64,000 nt of DNA from an uncultured Halomonas sp. (GTDB taxonomy: Bacteria; Pseudomonadota; Gammaproteobacteria; Pseudomonadales; Halomonadaceae). The stretch covers positions 124,001-188,000 of the forward strand of contig NZ_CANLTC010000001.1 in assembly GCF_947493865.1 (NCBI RefSeq), read 5' to 3'. Position 1 is the stretch's first letter, and every line of letters begins with the position of its first letter. The position numbers and the translations under genes were made by a program. Under the pieces are notes generated by a model. It was not told the origin of the DNA. It did not search any database and saw only the letters and a list, made by a program, of their open reading frames with translations. Positions 56,148-64,000 of this stretch are shown piece by piece.

Positions 56148-58066
56148 ATGGCTATCAACAAGGAAACTCCAAGACTCGCTGGGTAACCGAACTCACCGCT
56201 TTTCTGGTGGCTATAGCGACGCTGGTCATCATACTGACCGAACTCCCCCCGGAAGTATTTTCCACGGAATCGGAAAGCTTCATTCTGGCAATTGGTGTCA
56301 TCGGTGCCTGGCGTTACTCCTGGTGGATGATTCAGGCAGTACGCTCCGTATGGTATAACCGCCTCGTTTTTCCCGAGATGCGCAAGAAAGCGGACGCGGT
56401 CAATGCCACTGAAAAACCCGACATGCTCTATGTGCTTTGCACCTCATATCGCATCGCGCCGGAAATCAATTTCGCGGTCTACGATGCGCTGATCAAGGAT
56501 GTAATCGATTACAACGTTCCAACCCTGATCTTTGCTGCCATCTCGGATCGCAGCGATATCGATGTCATCGACCATGTGATGGCCGAGAACGACTGGCCGG
56601 GCCACATCGAAGTCCGATACATGTTTCAGAAAGGCGACGGCAAGCGCTCTGCCATGGCCGAGGTACTACGGGCCATCTCACGGCGCATGCCCTCCCATAA
56701 CTCACTTCTCATCTCCATGGACGGCGATATCCAGATCGAACCCGGCACTCTTTCTCGCTCCCTGTCATTTTTCCTTCTGGATCAAGAGCTTGGCGCACTC
56801 ACCACCAATAACCGAGCCATCGTCAATGGCGGCGACGTCACTCGTGAATGGTATGACCTGCGCTATGCACAGCGCCATCTGGTGATGAGCTCCATGTCGC
56901 TCTCCGAGCGTTTGCTGGTATTGACCGGCCGCTATAGCGCCTTTCGTGCCGAGCTGGCCACGCACCCCGACTTCATCGATCTGGTCGAGAACGACTATGT
57001 GGATCACTGGCGCTTTGGCAAATTCAAGTTCCTTTCCGGGGATGACAAGTCCACCTGGTACTGGCTGCTCAAGAATCAGTGGAAAATGCTCTACATTCCC
57101 GATGTCTATGTCTCGGGTTTCGAGGAGCTTCCCGACAAGGATCGCTTTTTCCACTCTACCATCGACCTGATGAAGCGCTGGTTCGGCAACATGCTGCGCA
57201 CCAGCGGCCGCGCCATTGCCTTGGGGCCACGGCGCATGGGGTTCTTCACCTGGTGGAGCCTGGTGGATCAGCGGCTTTCCATGTGGACCACCCTGATCGG
57301 ACCGACGGTGGCCATTCTGGTGACGTTATTCGTGCGCCCATCGTTCATCTTCGCCTACATCATCTGGGTCATATTCACACGTACCATCATTGCCTCGGTA
57401 CTGGCGCTGCAGCGCAAGCGTTTCAGCATGCTCTGGGTACCCCTGCTCTACTACAACCAGGTCGGCGGCGCGCTGCTCAAGACCTACATCAGCTTTCGTT
57501 TCAATCGCCAATCCTGGTCGCGTCAGGGTATCTCCGCTGGAGAACCAAGCGACCCAAAGGCGGCACGTCGACAGCGCATCGGCGGTCATCTGATCCATAC
57601 GCTGTATATGGGAAGCATGCTGACGATTCTGATCATGGTCGTCGGCGTGATGGTGCCCCCGGACAGCACGTCGATGTTCACCTTCGAGAAAGAGCTCGGT
57701 CTACGGGAGAGTGCGTCACATCGAGGCGACAGCTACTGGATCGCCCCTGCCCTAGCCGATGCTTTCCAGGGCGGCGAAGTTCGCCTGCCTCGAGGCAAGC
57801 ACATTCTCGATGCGTCGCTATTCGATGAGATAGCCAAGTTGCACACCGTTCGCGCAGCCAGCATCACCGGGGACGCTTCCAGCACAGCGCAGACCACCTT
57901 GCTGGTAGCCCCCGAGATCGCTTCCAGCGTGCAGAATGGCGAAGGGCAAAGCTTGAGTGAAGAAAATCCGCTGCAGTGTGGTTCGCAAGGCGAATGCCTG
58001 CTGATGATCGATCAAAGCCCCATCGAATTACGCAATATGGAAATACGCATCGACCGCGACGCTTGA
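56144..58066 (+). CDS. Alg8-like membrane glycosyltransferase (GT2) with extra C-terminal domain
   Basis: 640 aa; P. aeruginosa Alg8 is 494. N-terminal spans at about 17-35 and 45-65, then a cytoplasmic GT2 domain with DGD at D193-D195, TNNRAIVNGG, GDDKSTWYW (300-307, GDDKSTWYWLL) and KRWFGNMLR (K344-R345-W346), then three or four further spans to about residue 502. It should polymerise an activated uronate at the inner membrane while extruding it. Residues about 503-640 form an extra extracytoplasmic region (opening PPDSTSMF; VRLPRGKHILDASLFDEI) that Alg8 lacks and I do not recognise. Next gene encodes the PilZ partner. Confidence 0.88.
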   Translation: MNGYQQGNSKTRWVTELTAFLVAIATLVIILTELPPEVFSTESESFILAIGVIGAWRYSWWMIQAVRSVWYNRLVFPEMRKKADAVNATEKPDMLYVLCTSYRIAPEINFAVYDALIKDVIDYNVPTLIFAAISDRSDIDVIDHVMAENDWPGHIEVRYMFQKGDGKRSAMAEVLRAISRRMPSHNSLLISMDGDIQIEPGTLSRSLSFFLLDQELGALTTNNRAIVNGGDVTREWYDLRYAQRHLVMSSMSLSERLLVLTGRYSAFRAELATHPDFIDLVENDYVDHWRFGKFKFLSGDDKSTWYWLLKNQWKMLYIPDVYVSGFEELPDKDRFFHSTIDLMKRWFGNMLRTSGRAIALGPRRMGFFTWWSLVDQRLSMWTTLIGPTVAILVTLFVRPSFIFAYIIWVIFTRTIIASVLALQRKRFSMLWVPLLYYNQVGGALLKTYISFRFNRQSWSRQGISAGEPSDPKAARRQRIGGHLIHTLYMGSMLTILIMVVGVMVPPDSTSMFTFEKELGLRESASHRGDSYWIAPALADAFQGGEVRLPRGKHILDASLFDEIAKLHTVRAASITGDASSTAQTTLLVAPEIASSVQNGEGQSLSEENPLQCGSQGECLLMIDQSPIELRNMEIRIDRDA

Positions 58067-58137
58067 CCTTTTGCAAAAACAGCTTGGCGCGACGCTGATG
58101 CGGCGCAGTCGAACAGAATCTACAGGAGACTCCATCC

Positions 58138-59709
58138 ATGGCAGACAAGCACCGTCCTCGTGATACTCAGGACCGTAATGAGCCGACATTGGGCAACAGT
58201 GACACTCAGAAAGGCACGAGAAGCGAACCTCGTCAGCAAGAGGCGCGCGAGCCTGTCCGCGACAACGGCTCTCAAGCCACGCCTCGGGCAACTGACCAGA
58301 CGACTCAGCAGTTGAATCACGAACGTCGCGACGAACGCCAGTTCGTCCGCGTCAGTGCGCCCTTTCAGGTACAGTTGGAGGATGGGCATACGCTACCCGG
58401 AGAAGATATCTCCCTGGGCGGTTTCTCCGTGCATAGCGATCACTCCTTCGAGCCCGATCAGGTCGTCAAGGTATCCCTGCTGCTGATGGCCGGCTCTGCC
58501 GAGTTGATCGTGCCAGTAGTGGCCAAGGCATTGCGTAACCATAAGGAACGCAGTGGTAACAGCCGTATTTCGGCTTTCGAAATCGTGCAGATCGATCAGC
58601 GCCATCGTGAACTGCTGCGCCGCATCGTTCGCGCGCATCTGAGTGGGCGTTACACTGCCGTAGAAGATCTGATCGAGCAGGAAGACCCGCAAACACCGCG
58701 CAAGCGGAGAAGCATGACAGCTTCGACCACCACCCAGGAGAAGGAAAAGAAGCCCCTGCGCCGCTATGCGGCTTTGATTGCCGCTGCTGTTGTACTCTTC
58801 ATCGTCCTCGCCGCCACGATCTATCGCAACTTCATGCTGATCGAGCCGAGTTTCGCCGCCGTGACCGCACCACGTATCGATATCCTTTCACCAGGTGCCG
58901 GCCAGTTGAGCGAGCACTCCCTCTCCGCGGGCGATCGAGTCAATCGCGATGAGCTTCTGGCAAAAGTCAGCAACAGCAGTCTCGAAACCGATCTCATCCT
59001 GGCTCGCGCCGCCTATAACTATAATGCTCAGCTAATCGAAAACATGCGCGAGAGCTTTGGTGATCCCAACGTGGATCAGGTCAGCATGGCCCGCTCGACC
59101 ACGCCGGTCGATGGGCGCCCCCCAAGCTTCGAGAACGTTTCGCCGGAAGTCGCCAGGATCCGTATCCAACAGTTCGAAACCGCCAAGGGCTATGAGAATG
59201 CACGGGTCGACGCTCTGGAGGCGCGCCTTTCGGCCAACAGCATCTACAGCCCTTGCGATTGTGTTGTCGCCTGGGCGCTGAGCAGCGCCGGTGGTACTTA
59301 TATCAACGAAAGCGACCGCATCATGACCCTGATCCGTACCGATGACGACGACGTCATGATCGAGGCCCTGGTGCATATGAGCGATATCGCGGATATCGAG
59401 CCGCATCAGCGCGCCTATGTTGCCCTGCCCAATGCCTCCGAGCCCATCGTGGCCCGGGTACGGTCCGTCGCACTGGACGTGGAGCGCCAGCCTCGCGCGG
59501 GCTTCCCGGAATGGGTGCGTCAGCAGCAGAACGTTGCCAGCGTGCTGCTGGTTCCTGAGGAACCGTTGTCCGCCGAGGCCGTGGGCCTTCCGGTAGACGT
59601 GCGCTTTTCCGAGACACCGCTGGTCGATGGTCCCGTCGAGTGGGTCTGGCAGGGTGGACGCGCCATCATTCAGCAGGTACAGAACTTCTTCGGCGCTATC
59701 GCATCCTAG
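58138..59709 (+). CDS. Alg44-like PilZ-HlyD polysaccharide co-polymerase
   Basis: 523 aa; P. aeruginosa Alg44 is 389. Residues 1-60 are polar, low-complexity and charged. A PilZ domain follows: R63-x3-R67 and R67-x3-R71, then D90-x-S92-x2-G95 (EDISLGGF), the c-di-GMP-binding motifs. A span lies near 208-230, and the periplasmic half has a HlyD-like lipoyl/hairpin fold. In alginate systems Alg44 gates Alg8 by c-di-GMP and links it to the outer-membrane parts; the same is expected here. Shine-Dalgarno AGGAGA. Confidence 0.88.
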   Translation: MADKHRPRDTQDRNEPTLGNSDTQKGTRSEPRQQEAREPVRDNGSQATPRATDQTTQQLNHERRDERQFVRVSAPFQVQLEDGHTLPGEDISLGGFSVHSDHSFEPDQVVKVSLLLMAGSAELIVPVVAKALRNHKERSGNSRISAFEIVQIDQRHRELLRRIVRAHLSGRYTAVEDLIEQEDPQTPRKRRSMTASTTTQEKEKKPLRRYAALIAAAVVLFIVLAATIYRNFMLIEPSFAAVTAPRIDILSPGAGQLSEHSLSAGDRVNRDELLAKVSNSSLETDLILARAAYNYNAQLIENMRESFGDPNVDQVSMARSTTPVDGRPPSFENVSPEVARIRIQQFETAKGYENARVDALEARLSANSIYSPCDCVVAWALSSAGGTYINESDRIMTLIRTDDDDVMIEALVHMSDIADIEPHQRAYVALPNASEPIVARVRSVALDVERQPRAGFPEWVRQQQNVASVLLVPEEPLSAEAVGLPVDVRFSETPLVDGPVEWVWQGGRAIIQQVQNFFGAIAS

Positions 59710-59808
59710 GGTCTGCAACTTTTGTATCGCAACCGGATCACATGCACGCGACACCATTCTTGCCTGTTCATGTCACTCACAGCAGGCAGGTCAATAAAGG
59801 AAGCCGTC

Positions 59809-60723
59809 ATGCAAACCAAGAAGCCTCATGTCTCGTCAGGCCTTTCATCCGCTAGCCTCAAGGCAGCGATGGCGAGCACCAGCCTACTGATCGCCGCGGT
59901 CTCATCCGCCCCCTCCGTCATGGCGGGGGATATCGATGACGCGCTCAGCGTGCCCACTGTGCAGGCCTGTTCGTCTCGCTATCCCCTGCTGGCAGCACCA
60001 AGCCCTGAAACACGCCTGAAAGACATAGAAAGTGTCATTGAGCGGACCTATCAGGCTCAAAAGAACTGGGGCCTGGACAAGAATGTCACCCTGCTCTCTC
60101 CCGCCGAATCGGGGCTTGATACCTCTAGTCTGCGTGTCAGCTATCCAGCGGGCACCTCCTCGCCCAGCGACCAGGGCGAAGGCGGCGCGGGCTTCTATGC
60201 CAGCCTCAAGGAGCTACAGGGGGCGGAGCGCGCCTGTCTTCGCTACAAGATACGCTTCGAACCCGGGTTCGACTTCGTCAAGGGCGGTAAGCTGCCAGGC
60301 TTGTATGGCGGCGGAGCCCCCAGCGGAGGCGAGGAAGTTTCCGGCGAAGGCGGCTTCTCGATGCGCTTCATGTGGCGGGAAAACGGCCAGGGCGAGCTCT
60401 ACGAATACATCGTCAACATGGATCAGGAGTATGGCCTTTCCGTGGGGCGTGGTGAGTGGTACTTCCCCACTGGACAGTGGGTCACCGTCGAGCAGGAACT
60501 CATTCTCAACGATCCCGATCGCGAGAACGGAATTGCCCGGGTCTGGATCGACGGCCAACCCATTCTGGAACAGCAAAATATCGTCTATCGCAGAACGGAT
60601 GACGTGACAATCGATGGGGTGATGTTCTCTACCTTCTTCGGTGGTAACGGCGAAGAGTGGCGCACTCCCAGGGATCAAGTCGCCGATTTCGGTGCCTTCG
60701 AGATTTACGCGCCGGATAGCTGA
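59809..60723 (+). CDS. Secreted polysaccharide lyase, PL14-like
   Basis: 304 aa from the ATG at 59809, preceded by AAGGAA; the frame opens at 59722 but lacks a signal. Signal peptide with VMA-GD cleavage near residue 39. Family motifs: GGKLPGLYGG (about residues 160-170), GFSMRFMWRENGQGELYEYI, VTVEQELILND, GIARVWIDGQ and FFGGNGEEW. PL14 includes alginate lyases and a chlorovirus enzyme that recognises D-glucuronate, which fits the Ugd gene upstream. It stands where Pseudomonas has algK. Substrate inferred, not shown. Confidence 0.82.
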   Translation: MQTKKPHVSSGLSSASLKAAMASTSLLIAAVSSAPSVMAGDIDDALSVPTVQACSSRYPLLAAPSPETRLKDIESVIERTYQAQKNWGLDKNVTLLSPAESGLDTSSLRVSYPAGTSSPSDQGEGGAGFYASLKELQGAERACLRYKIRFEPGFDFVKGGKLPGLYGGGAPSGGEEVSGEGGFSMRFMWRENGQGELYEYIVNMDQEYGLSVGRGEWYFPTGQWVTVEQELILNDPDRENGIARVWIDGQPILEQQNIVYRRTDDVTIDGVMFSTFFGGNGEEWRTPRDQVADFGAFEIYAPDS

Positions 60724-60791
60724 TCGATGACCAACAGCCGGGAAATCTCGTTTTTCTCGCTGTTGCACGTTTTTTCATTCAAGGGCATTTC

Positions 60792-62042
60792 ATGTATTCA
60801 GCCTTAATTTCGCTGCGACAAGCTTCCTTACCGTGGCTATGCGGCGCCCTCCTGGGCGCCGCCAGCCTCTATGCCAGCACGTCCGCCCAAGCGCTGACCT
60901 ATGAGGAGCGCCAGGAGCTGGACCTCTCCTCTTACACGGTCACCGACACCAATGCTTCCTATTTCGATGTCGATCAACGCCGTGCACTGCTGAAGACAAC
61001 GGACAATCCCATTCTGATCAACCAGATGGATCATCTTAGATCCGGAGAGAGCTGTCGCCAGCTGATGGCCATACCGACACTGGACGAAAAAATCCGCCTG
61101 CCCGGCTTCTATCCCAGTCCAGACGAATGGCGGCTGGCTTCCGAACCCATGTTTCAGTTCGAGGAGATGGTCACAAATCTGGCGGGAAGCTACATGGCAA
61201 CCGGTGACGGCTACTATTCACACTGTCTCGTCAAGGTGCTTGACCGCTGGGCGAAAAGCAACGCCCTGTTCGACTTTCACTACTCCAGCGATGATCGGCA
61301 AGCCTGGTACGCTACCGAATCAATGATCTTTGCTGCCGCCATGGCCTATTCGATCATGCGCCCCGAAGTCGAAGGCATGGAGGAAGAGAAAACGCGTATC
61401 AATGCGTGGCTCAATCGCCTCGCTCACAACCACTCGAAGATCGTTGGAGGTCTCGACGGCAGCTGCTGCAACAACCACTTCTACCGGCGCGCGGTCTATG
61501 CCTCGATGATTGGTGTGTTGACCGAAGACGACGAGCTATTTCGTTTCGGGGTCAGTGCCATTTACTCCGCCTTGCACGATCTCACCCCGGAAGGCGGGCT
61601 GCCGCTCGAGCTGGAACGCGGACGACGCGCCACCCACTATCAAAACTATGCCTTGCTGTATCTGGTCACCAACATGCAGATCATTTCTCGACAGGGCTAC
61701 GACATCTTTTCCCTTGAAGTCGATGGCAATGATATCCACGCTGCCGTCGACTATGCCATGGCAATCATCGAAGACCCCAGCAAACTCGGCGATTATGCGC
61801 CCCACGAGCAGTATCGTGGATTCATGGAAGATGGCCAGTACTTTTCCTGGGCTGAAGCCTATCTGTCGCATCGCAGCGATGCCGCACTCGAAGAATTCAT
61901 ACGGCCCTATCGGCCCATCGACAACCGAAGCGCTGGCGGCTACATGACCCTGTATTTCCTGGACCCAGAGTCACAACGAGTGGAAACCGTGAATGACACG
62001 GTGAAGGAAAAGGCCGACGTGATCATTCCAGACGCAGAATGA
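60792..62042 (+). CDS. AlgL-like alginate lyase (PL5)
   Basis: 416 aa with a signal peptide (cleavage about STSAQA). The AlgL tetrad is kept with its spacing: N228 and H229 (SCCNNHF), R276 and Y283 (ELERGRRATHYQNYAL), matching P. aeruginosa N201, H202, R249 and Y256. AlgL cleaves mannuronate links in the periplasm and removes polymer that leaks there. The CC at 225-226 next to the active site is unusual. It overlaps the following lipoprotein gene's possible start (ATGA). Shine-Dalgarno AAGGG. Confidence 0.85.
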   Translation: MYSALISLRQASLPWLCGALLGAASLYASTSAQALTYEERQELDLSSYTVTDTNASYFDVDQRRALLKTTDNPILINQMDHLRSGESCRQLMAIPTLDEKIRLPGFYPSPDEWRLASEPMFQFEEMVTNLAGSYMATGDGYYSHCLVKVLDRWAKSNALFDFHYSSDDRQAWYATESMIFAAAMAYSIMRPEVEGMEEEKTRINAWLNRLAHNHSKIVGGLDGSCCNNHFYRRAVYASMIGVLTEDDELFRFGVSAIYSALHDLTPEGGLPLELERGRRATHYQNYALLYLVTNMQIISRQGYDIFSLEVDGNDIHAAVDYAMAIIEDPSKLGDYAPHEQYRGFMEDGQYFSWAEAYLSHRSDAALEEFIRPYRPIDNRSAGGYMTLYFLDPESQRVETVNDTVKEKADVIIPDAE

Positions 62043-64000
62043 GTCGCTTGTTTCGCAACGATACAACCCGCTCCGAGAGGGCACGCAAAGTGAAACCCAT
62101 ATTTACGAAATCTCGTTATTTCGACAGCAGCACTTCAAAGAAGCTTGCTTTGGTAGCGTCTCTTGCCCTGCTAGGAGGCTGCGCCACTGGCGGAAGCAGC
62201 CACATGGACGAGGTACGCGCCAGCCTCGATCCTCAATATTACGACTGGTTCGACGGTGGCACTCCGGTGGACATGAGTTCATTCGACTGGCAACACATCG
62301 ATTTTGCCTATCAGGCGCTGGAGGCGGGCGACGTCGACAAAGCCACCAGCATCCTGCGCTCCATGCAGGCTCAAGGGTTTCCACCCGGCTATTATGAGCT
62401 GGGCCGCATGTACGACGATGCCATCGGTGTGCCGCGCAACCCAAGCAAGGCGGCGAGACTCTATGGTGAATCGCTGCGTAACCCATCGAACATTCTGGAT
62501 AACGCCTCCTTACGCCTGGGCCGACTTTATCGGGATGGAGACGGCGTTGAACGCAATCCCACCCTGGCTTATTTCCTGATACGCCAGGCGGTAGAACAGG
62601 CCGAGGGTGACAACTCCAGCGCCAAGGTCGATCTGGCCGAAATGCTGCAGACCGGTCAAGGTGTCGAGGCTGATCCGGCCCGTGCCCAGGAGCTCTACGA
62701 AGAAGCCGCGGAGAACGACCAGGCCCGTGCCAACATAGCCCTGGCCGAAGCCTATGCGCCCGGTGGTTGGCTGGAAGAGAACCCGCAGCTTTCTCGCAAA
62801 TACGCCGAACGCTACGCCCGGGCTCAAGAGGGACCCGCTCAGAACGGCGATGCCCGTGCCATGATCAATCTGGCCAGGGTGTATGCCGAAGACGGCCTGC
62901 TCGGCCCGCAGCCGATGCTGCATCAAAAATGGCTGCTGGCCGCCGCCGATACCGGCGACCCAGATGCAATGGGAGAAGCCGGAGAATTGCTGCTGACAAG
63001 CAAATCCGCCGAGGAGCGTCAACAAGGCCTGGAATTGCTGCAGCGCGCTGCCGAAGCAGGCGATCTTGAAGCCACGACCCAACTGGGGCGTGCCTACCTG
63101 GGCGAAGGCACGATTGCAAAGGATCCCGCCAAGGCGGAACGCTGGCTAAAGGCCGCCGCCGATAAAGGCTCCACCAATGCCGCGATATTCCTGGGCAGAG
63201 CCTACCTGGACGGCAATGTACTTCAACGCGACCCTCAACAGGGTATCCGCCTGCTCGAGCAGACCGCCCAGAAAGGCGATCCCCTGGCTTATGCCATTCT
63301 TGGCGATGTCTACCTCAATGGCGGTAGCGTTCCCGCGCAGCCCACGCGGGCTATCGGCTATCTGCAAAAAGGCCATGAGGGAGGCAACGAATATGCTACA
63401 GCGCTGCTGGGTAATGCCTACCTGAATGGCAACGGCGTGCCTCCGGACCCGGTCCGCGCCATCCAGTATCTCTCGGATGCCGCCCAACGCGGTCAGATAT
63501 TCGCCACTCGCCTGCTTGGCGAAGCCTATCTAGAAGGCGAGGCGATGGAGTTCAATGCCGTCGAGTCCGAGCGTCTGCTGCGCAAGGCTGCGGCTGCCGG
63601 CGATACCCCGGCGGCCACCAAGCTGGCCGAAGCCTATTTAGATGGCACCATCGAGAGTGAACACGCCAATGAAGCGGTTGGCATGCTCGAGAAGGCCGCC
63701 AAGCAAAACGACGCCTATGCCATGATCGTGCTGGGTCGCGCTTATCGCGAAGGCACAGGGGTGCCGCGAGATTTTCAGCGCGCAGAATATTGGCTACAGC
63801 AGGCCCGCGATGCCAACCATCCCTCCGCGAAAGACGCATTGGCGCGCAATTATCGTGCCGAGGGCCAGTTGGGCGATATCAACGCGTTACGCAAGGCGGC
63901 GGAACTGGGCGACGTACCCGCCATGGCGGATCTGGGTCGCGCCTACCTCAATGGCATCGGCGTCGGAGCAAACTATTCTCAAGCCCGCCGCTGGCTGACT
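62039..64000 (+). CDS. AlgK-like Sel1-repeat outer-membrane lipoprotein (3' truncated by window)
   Basis: At least 654 codons with no stop before the window end. The start may be the ATG at 62039, overlapping algL, or the GTG at 62090, which has GAGAGG upstream and gives a more typical 30-residue signal. The lipobox LLGGC is at C48 counted from the ATG. What follows is a long array of Sel1/TPR-like repeats (A-x-LG-x-x-Y-x-x-G...P-x-x-A), more than a dozen. AlgK is 475 aa and binds the outer-membrane channel AlgE and the periplasmic scaffold; this one is clearly longer. Downstream genes lie outside the window. Confidence 0.85.
   Translation, partial: MSRLFRNDTTRSERARKVKPIFTKSRYFDSSTSKKLALVASLALLGGCATGGSSHMDEVRASLDPQYYDWFDGGTPVDMSSFDWQHIDFAYQALEAGDVDKATSILRSMQAQGFPPGYYELGRMYDDAIGVPRNPSKAARLYGESLRNPSNILDNASLRLGRLYRDGDGVERNPTLAYFLIRQAVEQAEGDNSSAKVDLAEMLQTGQGVEADPARAQELYEEAAENDQARANIALAEAYAPGGWLEENPQLSRKYAERYARAQEGPAQNGDARAMINLARVYAEDGLLGPQPMLHQKWLLAAADTGDPDAMGEAGELLLTSKSAEERQQGLELLQRAAEAGDLEATTQLGRAYLGEGTIAKDPAKAERWLKAAADKGSTNAAIFLGRAYLDGNVLQRDPQQGIRLLEQTAQKGDPLAYAILGDVYLNGGSVPAQPTRAIGYLQKGHEGGNEYATALLGNAYLNGNGVPPDPVRAIQYLSDAAQRGQIFATRLLGEAYLEGEAMEFNAVESERLLRKAAAAGDTPAATKLAEAYLDGTIESEHANEAVGMLEKAAKQNDAYAMIVLGRAYREGTGVPRDFQRAEYWLQQARDANHPSAKDALARNYRAEGQLGDINALRKAAELGDVPAMADLGRAYLNGIGVGANYSQARRWLT

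Overview
The window is GC-rich, densely coded chromosomal DNA of a gammaproteobacterium, most likely a moderately halophilic Halomonas-type organism. This is inferred from gene content: two TRAP transporters, one followed by a TeaD-like universal stress protein, a phasin, a KGG-repeat stress protein, putAP, a SUF iron-sulfur operon and a DUF3549-zinc protease-rimK trio. I see no phage, insertion sequence, CRISPR array or origin.

Layout. 1-7105 (+): the end of a thiamine-diphosphate enzyme, an enolase-superfamily enzyme, a YdiJ-like FAD/Fe-S dehydrogenase, an SDR and a homologue of the Anabaena sensory rhodopsin transducer. 7157-9730: small stress-type genes, a DUF2189 membrane protein and a UspA protein. 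9746-16809 (-): a TAXI-type and a DctPQM-type TRAP transporter back to back. 16904-22911: DUF192, EamA exporter, phasin, a DUF1656-HlyD-FUSC efflux set and a GST. 23250-30551: lactate permease, an SBF-like symporter and glcDEFG for glycolate oxidation. 30666-33738: small genes, a CBS protein, tRNA-Gly(CCC) and an AraC regulator beside putA and putP (33975-38718). 38794-45993: OmpW, YqcC, a polar amino-acid ABC importer and the rimK trio. 46059-47992: an alginate-lyase-family protein and a SanA-like protein. 48046-54166 (-): a SUF operon read as Rrf2 regulator-sufB-sufC-sufD-sufS-sufT.

The most interesting part is 54622-64000 (+), which runs off the right edge: a UDP-glucose dehydrogenase, an Alg8-like synthase, an Alg44-like PilZ/HlyD protein, a PL14-like lyase, an AlgL-like (PL5) lyase and a very long AlgK-like Sel1 lipoprotein. 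The secretion parts are those of alginate export, but the precursor enzyme looks like Ugd (UDP-glucuronate) rather than AlgD (GDP-mannuronate). My inference is a c-di-GMP-controlled, alginate-like system that exports a polyuronate which may contain glucuronate. A 14-codon leader ORF overlaps the synthase start, and the synthase has an added C-terminal extracytoplasmic region.

All family names come from reading motifs and remembered family features. No database search or structure prediction was run.
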